Shown piece by piece: positions 37,501-45,200 of a DNA stretch of 64,000 nt. This DNA comes from a virus, in the IMG/VR virus record IMGVR_UViG_3300010354_000045, positions 1-64,000 of that record, one strand, 5' to 3'. The notes below the pieces were generated by a model. It saw only the letters and a program-made list of their open reading frames with translations. It ran no database searches and was not told the origin of the DNA. Position 1 is the first letter of the stretch. Each line of letters starts with the position of its first letter. The translations under genes and the position numbers were made by a program.

Positions 37501-39275
37501 TTACCAGCAGCATTAGATTCTAAGTAAACTGATATGTCAGTACCAGCAGTGCGTTGATCTAATAGAACTTGTTGGGTAGCAGCAGTTTTATATACCCAAC
37601 ATTCAAATGTAAAATCTCCGGTACCGTATCCAAAATCTGGATCAGAGTTTATAGATATGTAGTCGCCGGTGCCGTCTAATAATAAGCTAGTAGTTCCAAA
37701 TTGTGGACTAATTGTATTACTTAACTTAGCATTGCCACCGACATTAATTACCTTGTTATCTCTATTAGCGTTTGTTTTTAACCCAGTTACGTTTCCAGTT
37801 AATGAAATTTTACTACCGTTTATAGCAGCAATTGTGCCAGACCCTAATACTGTAGGAAATATAGAATAAAGAGTTAATGTATCACCAATATTATAAGTAC
37901 CAGTCTTTCCAGTTAGCGTTATGTATGTCTGTCCAGCCCCGCCATATCCGCTTGCACCCACTACCCCTTCAACGTGCAAGTCGGCAAAATAAGTAAAACA
38001 ATTTAACCATTCAGTTCTAGCACCATTAGTTAAAATCAATCCTCGACTATTTGGTACAATAAATGTACATTCATTAAACAACATAGCTGCTTCGATACTT
38101 CCACCGCTGGCAATAGTACCTTTTTGCACTTTTGATCCATCAACTAACACTGCTCGACCTGCGTCTGCGCTAACATATCCATATGGATCAGTAGTATTAT
38201 TTGCACTAGTTCCTTTGTTAAGAACAGTAATTCTTTGAATATATGGACTTCTTTGAGAAATCTGTACCGGTGTTGCGTTAATTGATGTACTAATAGTAAA
38301 TGTTAGATCATTGGTGCCATCTACTCCACCTAAATAACTACCACTAAGTGTAACTGTATTGCCTACAGCATAATTTGCGCCTCGATTAGCGCCTAAAGAT
38401 ACTGTTATAACACTGGTGTAATTTGTACCAACAGTTTTTGTTATGTTAAAACTGGCGTTAGATCCGCTGCCGTTAGTAGATTTTTGAGGAACATTTGTAA
38501 ATGACCCAGCAGCATTAACACCTGTGCCTGTAATACTTGTGAATGTAGTTGTAGTTCCTAAACTGTTGCTAGCATATCTAAATGCGTATCCAGTATTGTT
38601 ACCGGAACTATAGAACATGTCTTTAACTGTTAGATCACTAACCGTAGTTTCGCCATTTAATAAAAAACAATCTTTATTATTTGTACCAACCGTTGGTGCT
38701 ATTTGAGTTTCTCTTAGGCCTGCACCGCGCACCGATACACCTTTAGGAATAACTAATGGAAAATCTTCTTGGTAGTTACCAGGTAATATATAAACAGTAT
38801 CACCATTATTAGCCTGTGTTAATGCGTACTTGATTGTCCTTAGCGCATTCATTTCGCTATGGCCGGCATTGGTGTCAACTCCGACGCTGTCAGAAACATA
38901 CCAAACCGTAGAGTCGCCGGCTCCAAATACAACACCATTGATAATAACTTTACCAGTACCAGTGGTTGTTAGTGTTAAATTATTGTTAGTTGCAGCGGAA
39001 AGATCTAGTGCTCCTGTTGTCGAGCTTAGACTGTTGCCGTTTAATTGTAAATTTCCCGCAGTTACAGTAGTACCTAAGAGAGATGTTGCGCGAGCAGTAC
39101 CTGTAACATCTAAAGGATAAGCTGGGTTTTGATTCTTAATGCCAACAAAGTGGTTGGCCGTGCTGGTAGTGTCGCTAACTAGCAAATAAAGTAGGTCATT
39201 TTCAAAAGCTAAGTTTGAACCTTTACGGGTCAAGTTGTCTTTTAAAAGCTGTCCCGAAATTCTTCCTACAGACAT
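34587..39275 (-). CDS. giant tail fibre with beta-helix start and LamG-like domain
   Basis: 1562 residues. The N-terminus SVGRISGQLLKDNLTRKGSN, then LAFENDLLYLLV, is the attachment-type start shared by marine T4-like fibres. Residues ~120-240 look like the first turns of a pectate-lyase-type beta-helix (WYVSDSVGVDTNAG, ALRTIKYALTQANNGDTVYI, LPGNYQEDFPLVIPKGVSVR). Residues ~520-710 form a LamG domain (GTGDFTFECWVYKTAATQQV, WTHVAISRNTGTTRMFVGG, NGYIDEVRISKGIGRYTS). The remaining ~850 residues are Ser/Thr/Gly-rich shaft and tip. Strong GGAG start and an unusual ~106-nt structured leader after its late box. Confidence 0.85.
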   Translation of the reverse strand: MSVGRISGQLLKDNLTRKGSNLAFENDLLYLLVSDTTSTANHFVGIKNQNPAYPLDVTGTARATSLLGTTVTAGNLQLNGNSLSSTTGALDLSAATNNNLTLTTTGTGKVIINGVVFGAGDSTVWYVSDSVGVDTNAGHSEMNALRTIKYALTQANNGDTVYILPGNYQEDFPLVIPKGVSVRGAGLRETQIAPTVGTNNKDCFLLNGETTVSDLTVKDMFYSSGNNTGYAFRYASNSLGTTTTFTSITGTGVNAAGSFTNVPQKSTNGSGSNASFNITKTVGTNYTSVITVSLGANRGANYAVGNTVTLSGSYLGGVDGTNDLTFTISTSINATPVQISQRSPYIQRITVLNKGTSANNTTDPYGYVSADAGRAVLVDGSKVQKGTIASGGSIEAAMLFNECTFIVPNSRGLILTNGARTEWLNCFTYFADLHVEGVVGASGYGGAGQTYITLTGKTGTYNIGDTLTLYSIFPTVLGSGTIAAINGSKISLTGNVTGLKTNANRDNKVINVGGNAKLSNTISPQFGTTSLLLDGTGDYISINSDPDFGYGTGDFTFECWVYKTAATQQVLLDQRTAGTDISVYLESNAAGNIRMFVNGGYVLTSSVAVSQNTWTHVAISRNTGTTRMFVGGTLTPTTYTDSNNYAARPVVIGSSWTGSTGWNGYIDEVRISKGIGRYTSTFTPATSAFTGDIYTVALLHFDGANNSTTILDDGITIQDIRVTSGGTATGITRYDTTEFGAEMRAVSGAFIYGNQGIKADGYGVSLQLMSWNFAYIGTGADLTNDEAAVVQANEVIQVNNGKVYYNSIDQSGNFRVGNLFTVNYDSGAVSFAAGALDVSSINSLTFNDGTNITTVGATGLVANNIIIAGNTISSTVGPINIDPATGEIVTVNANTTVSGLLTTNSATGIAVGTPALGTLTGAVTMTTATNVTDGIAQLNQVLTLLTPAAPTAFPGGSSLSINTTTARIMNLAAGSQVLNGTGITAPAAGTIVRVRRSTTFSTVTISATGPGTQGLLTVNRNGTAAVTKTLTYGNTTQTITATITGTTLNSNVVAFTPPTVGVLVPGYLITTAASGAFGGLSNSTAYYITAVTATTITLSLYNTTTGAIGAAFNGTSTTTGSLSFTSTSDNGSIVNNNTTLTISNNVAFPVGTPGFHETIDVAVSGTSVPAGWNTVQITHSGAGSTTIGATTTNTGIWYYDNSSSVAPTFASQSFAIGTSSLTYSSTVPHYNSSTTFNPSFTLTWNAGQTGHSATSDNIITTAAVGPFTSAGNESYTALGYTTLPTTLTVTNGVGPNASSFAVNIVTGFGAWTTTTTVPVFTADNSYLTGSSSLPALNAIILYKTGTTSSTTFIDETNIFFNSAVGGSTTPGGLRCQNPDAGTGTDTPAYTAGAAAFNSQTGTLYVTDAILAGTGTGTHAIAHNVINYSTGYLPAGPNFSGRTAANPQYFTFRFVRTAVSKFNITYATTTGVAKIYCAMPGANGTSLKSGHVNSWLDLGIDNSLAGGCALGGNHNPASTGTISLNCSFGTLSSTDATNNEIWIRIRLNQGQSITALYLGASTV

Positions 39276-39381
39276 CTGCGCTCCTAAGTACCCCGTGTTT
39301 CACGGTTAACCAAATTTGCAGCTTTCGCTCTTTGCTGGTTTACCACAGTTTAACATCTCAGCCTTTTGGCATGAGCAACTG
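39276..39381 (-). promoter_or_regulatory. structured 5' leader of the giant fibre gene
   Basis: About 106 nt between the late box and the ATG, much longer than the leaders of neighbouring genes. On the minus strand it holds several short hairpins: GCC-AAAA-GGC, AGC-GAAA-GCT (GNRA tetraloop), and CCGTG-AAA-CACGG just before GGAG. It may tune translation of the fibre. Some of its upstream part also serves as the 3' spacer of the preceding gene. Confidence 0.5.
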
Positions 39382-39388
39382 TATTTAT
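39382..39388 (-). promoter_or_regulatory. late promoter box CATAAATA for the giant fibre
   Basis: ATAAATA preceded by C on the minus strand, 20 nt past the stop of the 427-aa gene and 106 nt before the giant fibre ATG. Confidence 0.6.
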
Positions 39389-39408
39389 GTGATTGGTAAG
39401 TTTAGGAG

Positions 39409-40692
39409 TTATCGGTCAAAGCCGTGTAAGACTGTTACGTTTTTGCCTAGCGGAACTGGTTCGGTAAATTGTAGATAATATCCTGAGCCAACATTAGAAC
39501 CATCAACAATGGTATAAGTCATGCCGATTGGAATTGTCTGGCTTGTTACGTTGGCACTTAATGTAGCACTAGTCAATGCCCCATCGATGCCATCAGTAGT
39601 ATAACTAGTTATAGTTGTTCCATTAGGAATATAAGTAGCATATGCATTGCTAACTTTCGAACTAGCAGTCACGACACCTGCTTGATTTGTTAATGCAAGT
39701 GTATAAGATACAGATGTTGCACTAGGCGCAGGGCTTGCTAACACAGTAAATGTGCCATTGAACAAATTAATGCCTGTGACTGTTATGCTTTGTCCAGCAA
39801 CAAACGGTGTACTTCCTAAGTTAGTAAATGTCAGTGTTGCTACATTACCACTAACTGCGGCAGTTAAAACTGTTAATGAAGTAGCTGTAGTAATTGTAGA
39901 ACCAGTAAGCACAACAGAAGGATATATCAACACACCGTTAACACTAGTTGCTACCATTCTAGTAGTACTAGGCACTGCTGCAAATGCTTGAGAAGTATTA
40001 ATTGTATAACTTCCTGCGCCACCGCTGCCAGCTGTAATAGTTCCGTAAATAAAATTAGTTTCACTATTGGCAACTTGTTGACCAACTGCTAGTTGTGCTT
40101 GAGAACCTGTGCTAACAGCACCAACAGTCATAGTAACTGATTGATTAGCAGCCGAGCTTGCTCCAATGCTAGCAGTAAAAAATGTGCTGAAATAAAGAAC
40201 GTTAGTTCCAGATGCTATTGATTTAGAACTAGAACCCGAATATGTGTTGCCAGCAATGGTTGGATTTTGTGTTACCAAATAATTTATGTCAGCAAGCTGT
40301 ATAACATTTTCTACCACAACTAATAAATTTTTTGCCATTTGAGTAGTATCCCAAGTGACACCGCTTTGTGCTGTAGCAGTAGGAGCCGGATTTAATGGTC
40401 CAAAATAAATTGTTGCGCCATCGCCTGCGCCTAAACTTTGTTGTGTAATTAATCCTGGTTCTTTAAATCTTACACTACGCCATACACCTGTTGATCCTTG
40501 ATAAATTTCAACTTCTTCACTGGTTGTATTATAACGCATCTGGCCTGTCACAGGTCCTGTAATAGCAGAATTGCTCTTTGGTAAAACAAGACTTCTACTT
40601 TCGGTCATTTGAATGTCATTGTTAATATCCAATGCCATGCGGCCATCGTATATTTGTCTACGATTAAGTTGAAGTGTTTTTAAAAATCTCAT
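39409..40692 (-). CDS. virion structural protein, fibre/baseplate associated
   Basis: 427 residues. The N-terminal ~190 residues carry a pattern I recall from marine T4-like structural proteins: RFLKTLQLNRRQIYDGRMAL, GQMRYNTTSEEVEIYQGSTG, FKEPGLITQQSLGAGDGATI, then YFGPLNPAPTATAQSG and LLVVVENVIQL. The middle is Ser/Thr/Val-rich beta repeats. The last ~30 residues (GSGYYLQFTEPVPLGKNVTV) form a conserved-type ending. Its ATG overlaps the junction with the previous gene by 1-2 nt (TTTAATATG). Confidence 0.78.
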   Translation of the reverse strand: MRFLKTLQLNRRQIYDGRMALDINNDIQMTESRSLVLPKSNSAITGPVTGQMRYNTTSEEVEIYQGSTGVWRSVRFKEPGLITQQSLGAGDGATIYFGPLNPAPTATAQSGVTWDTTQMAKNLLVVVENVIQLADINYLVTQNPTIAGNTYSGSSSKSIASGTNVLYFSTFFTASIGASSAANQSVTMTVGAVSTGSQAQLAVGQQVANSETNFIYGTITAGSGGAGSYTINTSQAFAAVPSTTRMVATSVNGVLIYPSVVLTGSTITTATSLTVLTAAVSGNVATLTFTNLGSTPFVAGQSITVTGINLFNGTFTVLASPAPSATSVSYTLALTNQAGVVTASSKVSNAYATYIPNGTTITSYTTDGIDGALTSATLSANVTSQTIPIGMTYTIVDGSNVGSGYYLQFTEPVPLGKNVTVLHGFDR

Positions 40693-40693
40693 A

Positions 40694-41011
40694 TTAAACT
40701 GCCAATGTGCTAACTGTTGCTGTTAAGCCGGCTGCAGAACATATTGCTCTAATTTCATCGCCTGTGCCTAACACCATTTTTTCTTGATCAAAACTAACAG
40801 TATCTCCAGCCGGAACTGAAAGAGCATTAACAATCATAGTTCCGTTGCCCGGTGAACTTCCATTAGGAACTGCATACAACGTAACTGTTTGGGCCGATGC
40901 GCCTGTATTACAAACTATAATGGTAGTAATAGCACGATTGCCAGATCCAGAAGCTAGTGTATTTGCACTACCAACTACTGTTGCTGTAATTTGTGTATTA
41001 AAAATTGGCAT
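40694..41011 (-). CDS. small beta-sandwich virion-type protein
   Basis: 105 residues. Strands TQITATVVGSANTLASGSG, RAITTIIVCNTGASAQTVTL and GTGDEIRAICSAAGLTATVS. Same style and length as the 109-aa protein downstream in the cluster, suggesting a related module. AAGGAT lies before the ATG. Function unknown; a capsid or fibre accessory protein is likely. Confidence 0.7.
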   Translation of the reverse strand: MPIFNTQITATVVGSANTLASGSGNRAITTIIVCNTGASAQTVTLYAVPNGSSPGNGTMIVNALSVPAGDTVSFDQEKMVLGTGDEIRAICSAAGLTATVSTLAV

Positions 41012-41020
41012 TTCTTATCC

Positions 41021-41989
41021 TTAAAATAACATACTAAACAAAAGCGCTCTATTTTTAGCAACTAATTCATCACTGACTGTAGTGTTAGTGAAATATAAAC
41101 CGCTCGATCCTGGACCTATAGTTGCTAGAGAATACACTTTATTTCTTCCAGATTCAAATGCAGGAGCACTTGCCCTATTAACTATATTTAAAGAAGCGTC
41201 TACTTCAACAAGAGCATTAGTGGCAGTCAAAATTAATTTTTGAGTTGGAGAAATGTTTGTAATAGTATTATTTAAAATATTAACTTGACTGCTTACAGTT
41301 AGACCGCCTGAAGTAACTGTGGCAATTAAATTTGAATTAATAACAAAATCAAGAGACGAAGTTGTAGCCTGGGCTCTTGATTGTTCAACGCCTAAAACAA
41401 CTTTACTAATTTTTTCTAAACTAGCACTAGCAAGATAATCTGCAACATAAGTTGTTACAAATCTTCTATTAGGAATGTCGCTATCATTAATAACTCGTTC
41501 ATGATAATTAGTTGCATTTGCAATTTTTAATACGCCGGTTCCGGCTTGCATATCAAAATTTAAATTAGTGTTTTGTGGTGCAGAAATACTATTAAGTTGT
41601 AGTCCTGTTTGTCCTTCTACTCCTAAATCACTGATAGTTTTTAATACAAAAGATCCAGTTCCTACACTGTTAGTATTAGAATTCCAATGTGTAATATTTT
41701 CTTTAAATAACAAGTACGCATCTTGTTGTGCGCCGCGTTCTATTTGAATACCTGCTTGATAATTTAAAGTTCCGCTTATTCCGTTACCGGTTTCTCCAGC
41801 ATTTATAACAACTATATTATCATTAATTGTTGTAACTGTAGATTGAACTGTTGTAGTGGTACCTCGAACATCAAGATTACCTGTAATGACTACTGTTCCA
41901 GCCGTAGGACCAGTATCAAAAGTAATAGTACCACCATTTGATACTTTTACTCTATAATCAGGTTGGTCAATTCTCAGTATTCTTGACAT
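41021..41989 (-). CDS. fibre-type structural protein
   Basis: 322 residues. Start MSRILRIDQPDYRVKVSNGG, then TITFDTGPTAGTVVITGNL and VRGTTTTVQSTVTTINDNI. This 'VxxGGTITxDTG...VVITGxLxVxGxTTTV' pattern is familiar from fibre-like structural proteins of marine T4-like phages. The middle has IQIERGAQQDAYLLFKENIT and NYHERVINDSDIPNRRFVTT. AAGGAT ribosome site. It opens a unit controlled by a late box at 42024. Confidence 0.78.
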   Translation of the reverse strand: MSRILRIDQPDYRVKVSNGGTITFDTGPTAGTVVITGNLDVRGTTTTVQSTVTTINDNIVVINAGETGNGISGTLNYQAGIQIERGAQQDAYLLFKENITHWNSNTNSVGTGSFVLKTISDLGVEGQTGLQLNSISAPQNTNLNFDMQAGTGVLKIANATNYHERVINDSDIPNRRFVTTYVADYLASASLEKISKVVLGVEQSRAQATTSSLDFVINSNLIATVTSGGLTVSSQVNILNNTITNISPTQKLILTATNALVEVDASLNIVNRASAPAFESGRNKVYSLATIGPGSSGLYFTNTTVSDELVAKNRALLFSMLF

Positions 41990-42003
41990 TATAAATCCTT
42001 AAA

Positions 42004-42024
42004 ATGGGGGAATAAATCCCCCAT
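42004..42024 (-). terminator. hairpin just after the late box (terminator or 5' RNA stem)
   Basis: Perfect 7-bp inverted repeat ATGGGGG / CCCCCAT with a 7-nt loop, followed by TTTT on the minus strand. It lies 9 nt past the stop of the 239-aa gene, so it can terminate that transcript. It also lies where a transcript from the box at 42024-42030 would begin. Confidence 0.65.
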
Positions 42025-42030
42025 ATTTAT
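42024..42030 (-). promoter_or_regulatory. late promoter box ATAAATA
   Basis: ATAAATA on the minus strand, 2 nt after the stop of the 239-aa gene and 34 nt before the ATG at 41989. The next bases form the GGGGG/CCCCC hairpin. Confidence 0.55.
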
Positions 42031-42032
42031 TT

Positions 42033-42752
42033 TTAGTGGTTGCTAATCTGAACTCTACCGCTAACAGCAGCATCAAACGACCATTTTGCAGAAGCACCGC
42101 TGGCAAAAGCAGTACCTGCAGAACTAGTGCCACCGTGTGTATTAGCTACTGGAACTAATACTGCTCTGTATGCAGTTAATTTTGACACAAGGTAAGTGCC
42201 GCCTGCACTGTCAGTAGCCATAATGCTCATTTCGTTTGCACCTAACGTTCCGTCAACAGTAGTAACTAATTTACAGACTGCGGTGCCGTCAGCAGTAGTA
42301 ACTTTATAACGACGAGATCCTGTTTGTTTAACAATATCACCCACTAGTACTTCTGATCCAGCACCAATTTGTGCTTCACACTTAATACTATTTTGACGAG
42401 CGTTTGCACCGCTAGTTAAAGTTGCTACAGGTGTAGCGCTACCAGATCCACCTGCAATACTACCGTTAAATGTAATTGTTGGAGCACTTGTATAACCAGA
42501 CCCTGCTGAAACAACTGTTACAGTATAAGCTGTTGCACCTGTCACTGTTACAGTTAATACTGGTTTTGCACCACCGGTTAAATCCGGTGCACCAATACTG
42601 GCTGCTGGAATTGTGTATGTACCATTTACTAGAGTTGCTAAAGTACCTGCTGGATTTGTTACGCTGGCAATTGCTTCGCCGCCCACGTTAGCTCCACCAA
42701 ACTTAGCGTAGTTTGTATTTGCAAAATATTTTTTCTGAATTGGACGTCCCAT
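42033..42752 (-). CDS. probable head or virion surface protein encoded next to gp23
   Basis: 239 residues from the ATG at 42752, chosen because AAGGAG lies 6 nt upstream; an in-frame ATG at 42821 has no such site. Start MGRPIQKKYFANTNYAKFGG. Residues ~55-100 carry TVTVVSAGSGYTSAPTITFN, a beta motif common on marine phage structural proteins. The rest includes CEAQIGAGSEVLVGDIVKQT and SRRYKVTTADGTAVCKLVTT. The position immediately after the major capsid gene suggests a capsid decoration or abundant virion protein. Its own late box is at 42835. Confidence 0.72.
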   Translation of the reverse strand: MGRPIQKKYFANTNYAKFGGANVGGEAIASVTNPAGTLATLVNGTYTIPAASIGAPDLTGGAKPVLTVTVTGATAYTVTVVSAGSGYTSAPTITFNGSIAGGSGSATPVATLTSGANARQNSIKCEAQIGAGSEVLVGDIVKQTGSRRYKVTTADGTAVCKLVTTVDGTLGANEMSIMATDSAGGTYLVSKLTAYRAVLVPVANTHGGTSSAGTAFASGASAKWSFDAAVSGRVQISNH

Positions 42753-42834
42753 TTGTTTCTCCTTGTGTTGACGTTCTAGGTCTACGCTGTGGGGTACAGC
42801 ATAAGTCTCTTTCGAGCTCATTTATTAGACATAG

Positions 42835-42841
42835 TATTTAG
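42835..42841 (-). promoter_or_regulatory. late promoter box CTAAATA
   Basis: CTAAATA on the minus strand, immediately after the gp23 terminator. It gives an ~80-nt leader before the AAGGAG-preceded ATG at 42752. Confidence 0.55.
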
Positions 42842-42850
42842 CCGTAAATG

Positions 42851-42875
42851 AAAAAGGGCTCCTAAGAGCCCTTTT
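42851..42875 (-). terminator. rho-independent terminator after major capsid gene
   Basis: Perfect stem GGGCTC/GAGCCC with TTAG loop and flanking A/T runs extending it (AAAAGGGCTC on one side), ending in TTTTT on the minus strand, ~30 nt past the gp23 stop. Confidence 0.9.
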
Positions 42876-42905
42876 AAAGAACACAACAACCTTTCGGTAT
42901 GTTGA

Positions 42906-44072
42906 TTAGCTAAACTTAACGTTTGCGTCAGTAATAGCAACTTTACCTAGATAGTCAGCTGCGTTACCTAGAGAAGAAGCTGTGTTGCTTAACTCTACAT
43001 AACCATAACGTGTCATGAAGCTAACTACTGGCTCAAATGTTGCTGGATCTAGAACAACACCACTGCTCATCAATGGAATGTATGGGCAATAGAATGCTGC
43101 TGCGTCACTTTCGCTTGAACCTTTGTAACCGATTAGAACTGCGGTTCCGTCTGTGGCATAGCTGTTTACATATACCTTCATTGCGCCATTTAGAGTACCA
43201 ACAAACTTGGTGTTTGTAGGTGCTTCGAATGTGCCTTCGGTTGTACGTGCAAAAGCTGATGTTGTTGCTGACTGAAGAATTGTAAGTGCAAATGGACTTA
43301 CAACTGCCCAGTTACCAGCACCACGACGTGTACGCTGAGCGATCAAGTTGCTTACGCGATTGATCTGAACAGCAAGTGCAGCGTGCTCGTCACCAACGAA
43401 TGTAGCAGTACCGCTTACGGCTGCTTGATCATAAGTTTGTGTAGCTGTGCCAGCTAGTGTTGCTAGAGAAGCTAGAATCTCTTGGTCAATTTCAGCTGTG
43501 ATTTCTTGTGCTAAAGCAGCCATAATTTCTGCTTCAACGTCGATACCTTGCTGAGCTTGTGCATCTTGAGCAGCTTCGAATGTCCAACGTGCGCTTAGTT
43601 TGCGTGTTTTGGCTTCGACTGTCTGCTTTAAGATTTGAATGCTCATACGCTTTCCAGCTTGACCTTCAAGCGTAGCTGTAGAAACAGCCTTACCTGTAGA
43701 ATCAGCTGAATAGCCTTCAGCAATCTTGAATGGGCTTAGTGCCTCTTCACCGGCTACAACGCCAGCATTGCTGCTTGTATCAGCATAGCGAACACGTAGA
43801 GTGTGAATTTGGCCAACTGGGCCTGTCATTGGCTGTACGCCGACCAACTCGTTAGCAATAACGGTTGGCATAACACGACGGATCACTGGAAGGATCACGC
43901 GGTTAAGTGTGGAAATGTTGCCAGCAGAAGTAGCACCAGCAGTTGGACTTTCCATTAGATACTTACGTGTATTCTCTAATGTAACTCCCATAACTGATCT
44001 CTTAGTGCCTTGTAAGCCTTCTAGTAGGGCTTCTCTAGTTTCTGCCCAACGTCCTGTAAGTAGTTCAGACAT
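42906..44072 (-). CDS. gp23: major capsid protein
   Basis: 388 residues, clearly shorter than T4 gp23 (521). HK97-fold subunit of the head hexamers. N-terminal delta region (SELLTGRWAETREALLEGLQ), then NTRKYLMESPTAGATSAGNI, with LME at 39-41 a candidate gp21 cleavage site. After this come NRVILPVIRRVMPTVIANEL, VGVQPMTGPVGQIHTLRVRY, the E-loop region, QTVEAKTRKLSARWTFEAAQD and IDVEAEIMAALAQEITAEID, all gp23 hallmarks. The shortness suggests the surface insertion domain of T4 gp23 is reduced. AAGGAG ribosome site; 11 nt after gp22. Confidence 0.96.
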   Translation of the reverse strand: MSELLTGRWAETREALLEGLQGTKRSVMGVTLENTRKYLMESPTAGATSAGNISTLNRVILPVIRRVMPTVIANELVGVQPMTGPVGQIHTLRVRYADTSSNAGVVAGEEALSPFKIAEGYSADSTGKAVSTATLEGQAGKRMSIQILKQTVEAKTRKLSARWTFEAAQDAQAQQGIDVEAEIMAALAQEITAEIDQEILASLATLAGTATQTYDQAAVSGTATFVGDEHAALAVQINRVSNLIAQRTRRGAGNWAVVSPFALTILQSATTSAFARTTEGTFEAPTNTKFVGTLNGAMKVYVNSYATDGTAVLIGYKGSSESDAAAFYCPYIPLMSSGVVLDPATFEPVVSFMTRYGYVELSNTASSLGNAADYLGKVAITDANVKFS

Positions 44073-44083
44073 TTAATTTCTCC

Positions 44084-45187
44084 TTAAATTTTTAGTCCTG
44101 CGAGTTTGCGAATATCGATGATGTTCGTGTCTGCCTCGCTGCTACGGTTGGTGTTGGTAATTGATTTATTACCTGTTACTTCTTTTGCCTCTACTAGTGC
44201 CTGTTTCTTCTGCGGAGCTTTGCTGTTGCCAGCAATTACAGATGGAAGATATCTATTAAAACTTTCGTTTAGTTTGACAGTCTTCACACTCTCCAATAGT
44301 TCTTTCATGATGTCACGTTGCTCAACACTAAGTGGAGCTAGTAATTCACTCATGATTACTTGTCTTTCTTGCGATTCTTTTAGATTCGCAATTTCTGCTT
44401 TTTTGCTTTCTATTACTTCTTCAGCTTTAACTACGGCTTCTGCAGCCTCTTTAATAGCTAAATCTTTCAGGTCTATGACTTTGAGCAATTTTGCAGTTTC
44501 TGATTTTTCATTTAGGTAACTGGACTGATATTCTTGGGCAAAAGCTTCGAATAACTTACGTCCAAAATCTGCACGTCGAGCAGCTTCGATGTCTTCTTTA
44601 AGTGATGTAATTTCAGTACGTAGACCTTCTGTTACTACACTTTCAACCATCTGAGCAGCACGTTGTACAAACTCTTGTTTTACCTTCTTGATCTGTTCAC
44701 GTCCTTCACGGATCAAACGAACCTTGGTTTCTGCAAGGTCTTGTTTGTCTTTGTAGAACTCTGTAATTTCTTGAGCTAGAGCCTCAACTACAAATTCTTC
44801 TAACTTGCTGAACTTGCTAGCCATTACTACTTGATCTTCATGCAATTCTTTAACTTCAGAAGCTAGTTGACGAGTAACAAATTCTTTCATTACGTTAGAA
44901 TCTTTTTTCATCTTGACAGCATATTTGGCTTTCATTTCGGCCAACTGTCTACGATCGTCAGCAAATTCAACTAGTTCTGAGGCTAGTTGCTCGCTGAGCA
45001 TACGATCTACTGCTTCAATCATTGCATTCTTATCATGCTCGTAACGCTGTGCAAACTCTTCGCGTAGTTGTTGAGTTACTTGTTCACGGTTCTCGTTAAT
45101 ACGAGCTTCCCATGCTTGTTCGATTGACTCTTTGATCTCTTCAGAAATCACATTGTTCTCAAATAACTGTTTTAGCGCATCCAACAT
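44084..45187 (-). CDS. gp22: prohead core scaffold protein
   Basis: 367 residues (T4 gp22 is 269). Internal scaffold on which gp23 assembles, later chopped by gp21. The protein is almost entirely charged helix and coiled coil: EEIKESIEQAWEARINENRE, EQLASELVEFADDRRQLAEM, DKQDLAETKVRLIREGREQI. The C-terminus (LAPLSVEQRDIMKELLESVK, FNRYLPSVIAGN) is the conserved gp22 ending. AAGGAG precedes the ATG. It lies between gp21 and gp23, the T4 order. Confidence 0.93.
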   Translation of the reverse strand: MLDALKQLFENNVISEEIKESIEQAWEARINENREQVTQQLREEFAQRYEHDKNAMIEAVDRMLSEQLASELVEFADDRRQLAEMKAKYAVKMKKDSNVMKEFVTRQLASEVKELHEDQVVMASKFSKLEEFVVEALAQEITEFYKDKQDLAETKVRLIREGREQIKKVKQEFVQRAAQMVESVVTEGLRTEITSLKEDIEAARRADFGRKLFEAFAQEYQSSYLNEKSETAKLLKVIDLKDLAIKEAAEAVVKAEEVIESKKAEIANLKESQERQVIMSELLAPLSVEQRDIMKELLESVKTVKLNESFNRYLPSVIAGNSKAPQKKQALVEAKEVTGNKSITNTNRSSEADTNIIDIRKLAGLKI

Positions 45188-45200
45188 GTGATTCTCCTTG

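Noticed and set aside
17818-42752. Prophage, integrase, insertion sequence or CRISPR array in the fibre locus
   Set aside because: No transposase, integrase or regularly spaced palindromic repeats; the repeats are in-frame protein repeats.
42819-42832. Four-codon minicistron (ATG TCT AAT AAA TGA) after the late box
   Set aside because: No ribosome site; such short frames are frequent by chance in AT-rich leaders.
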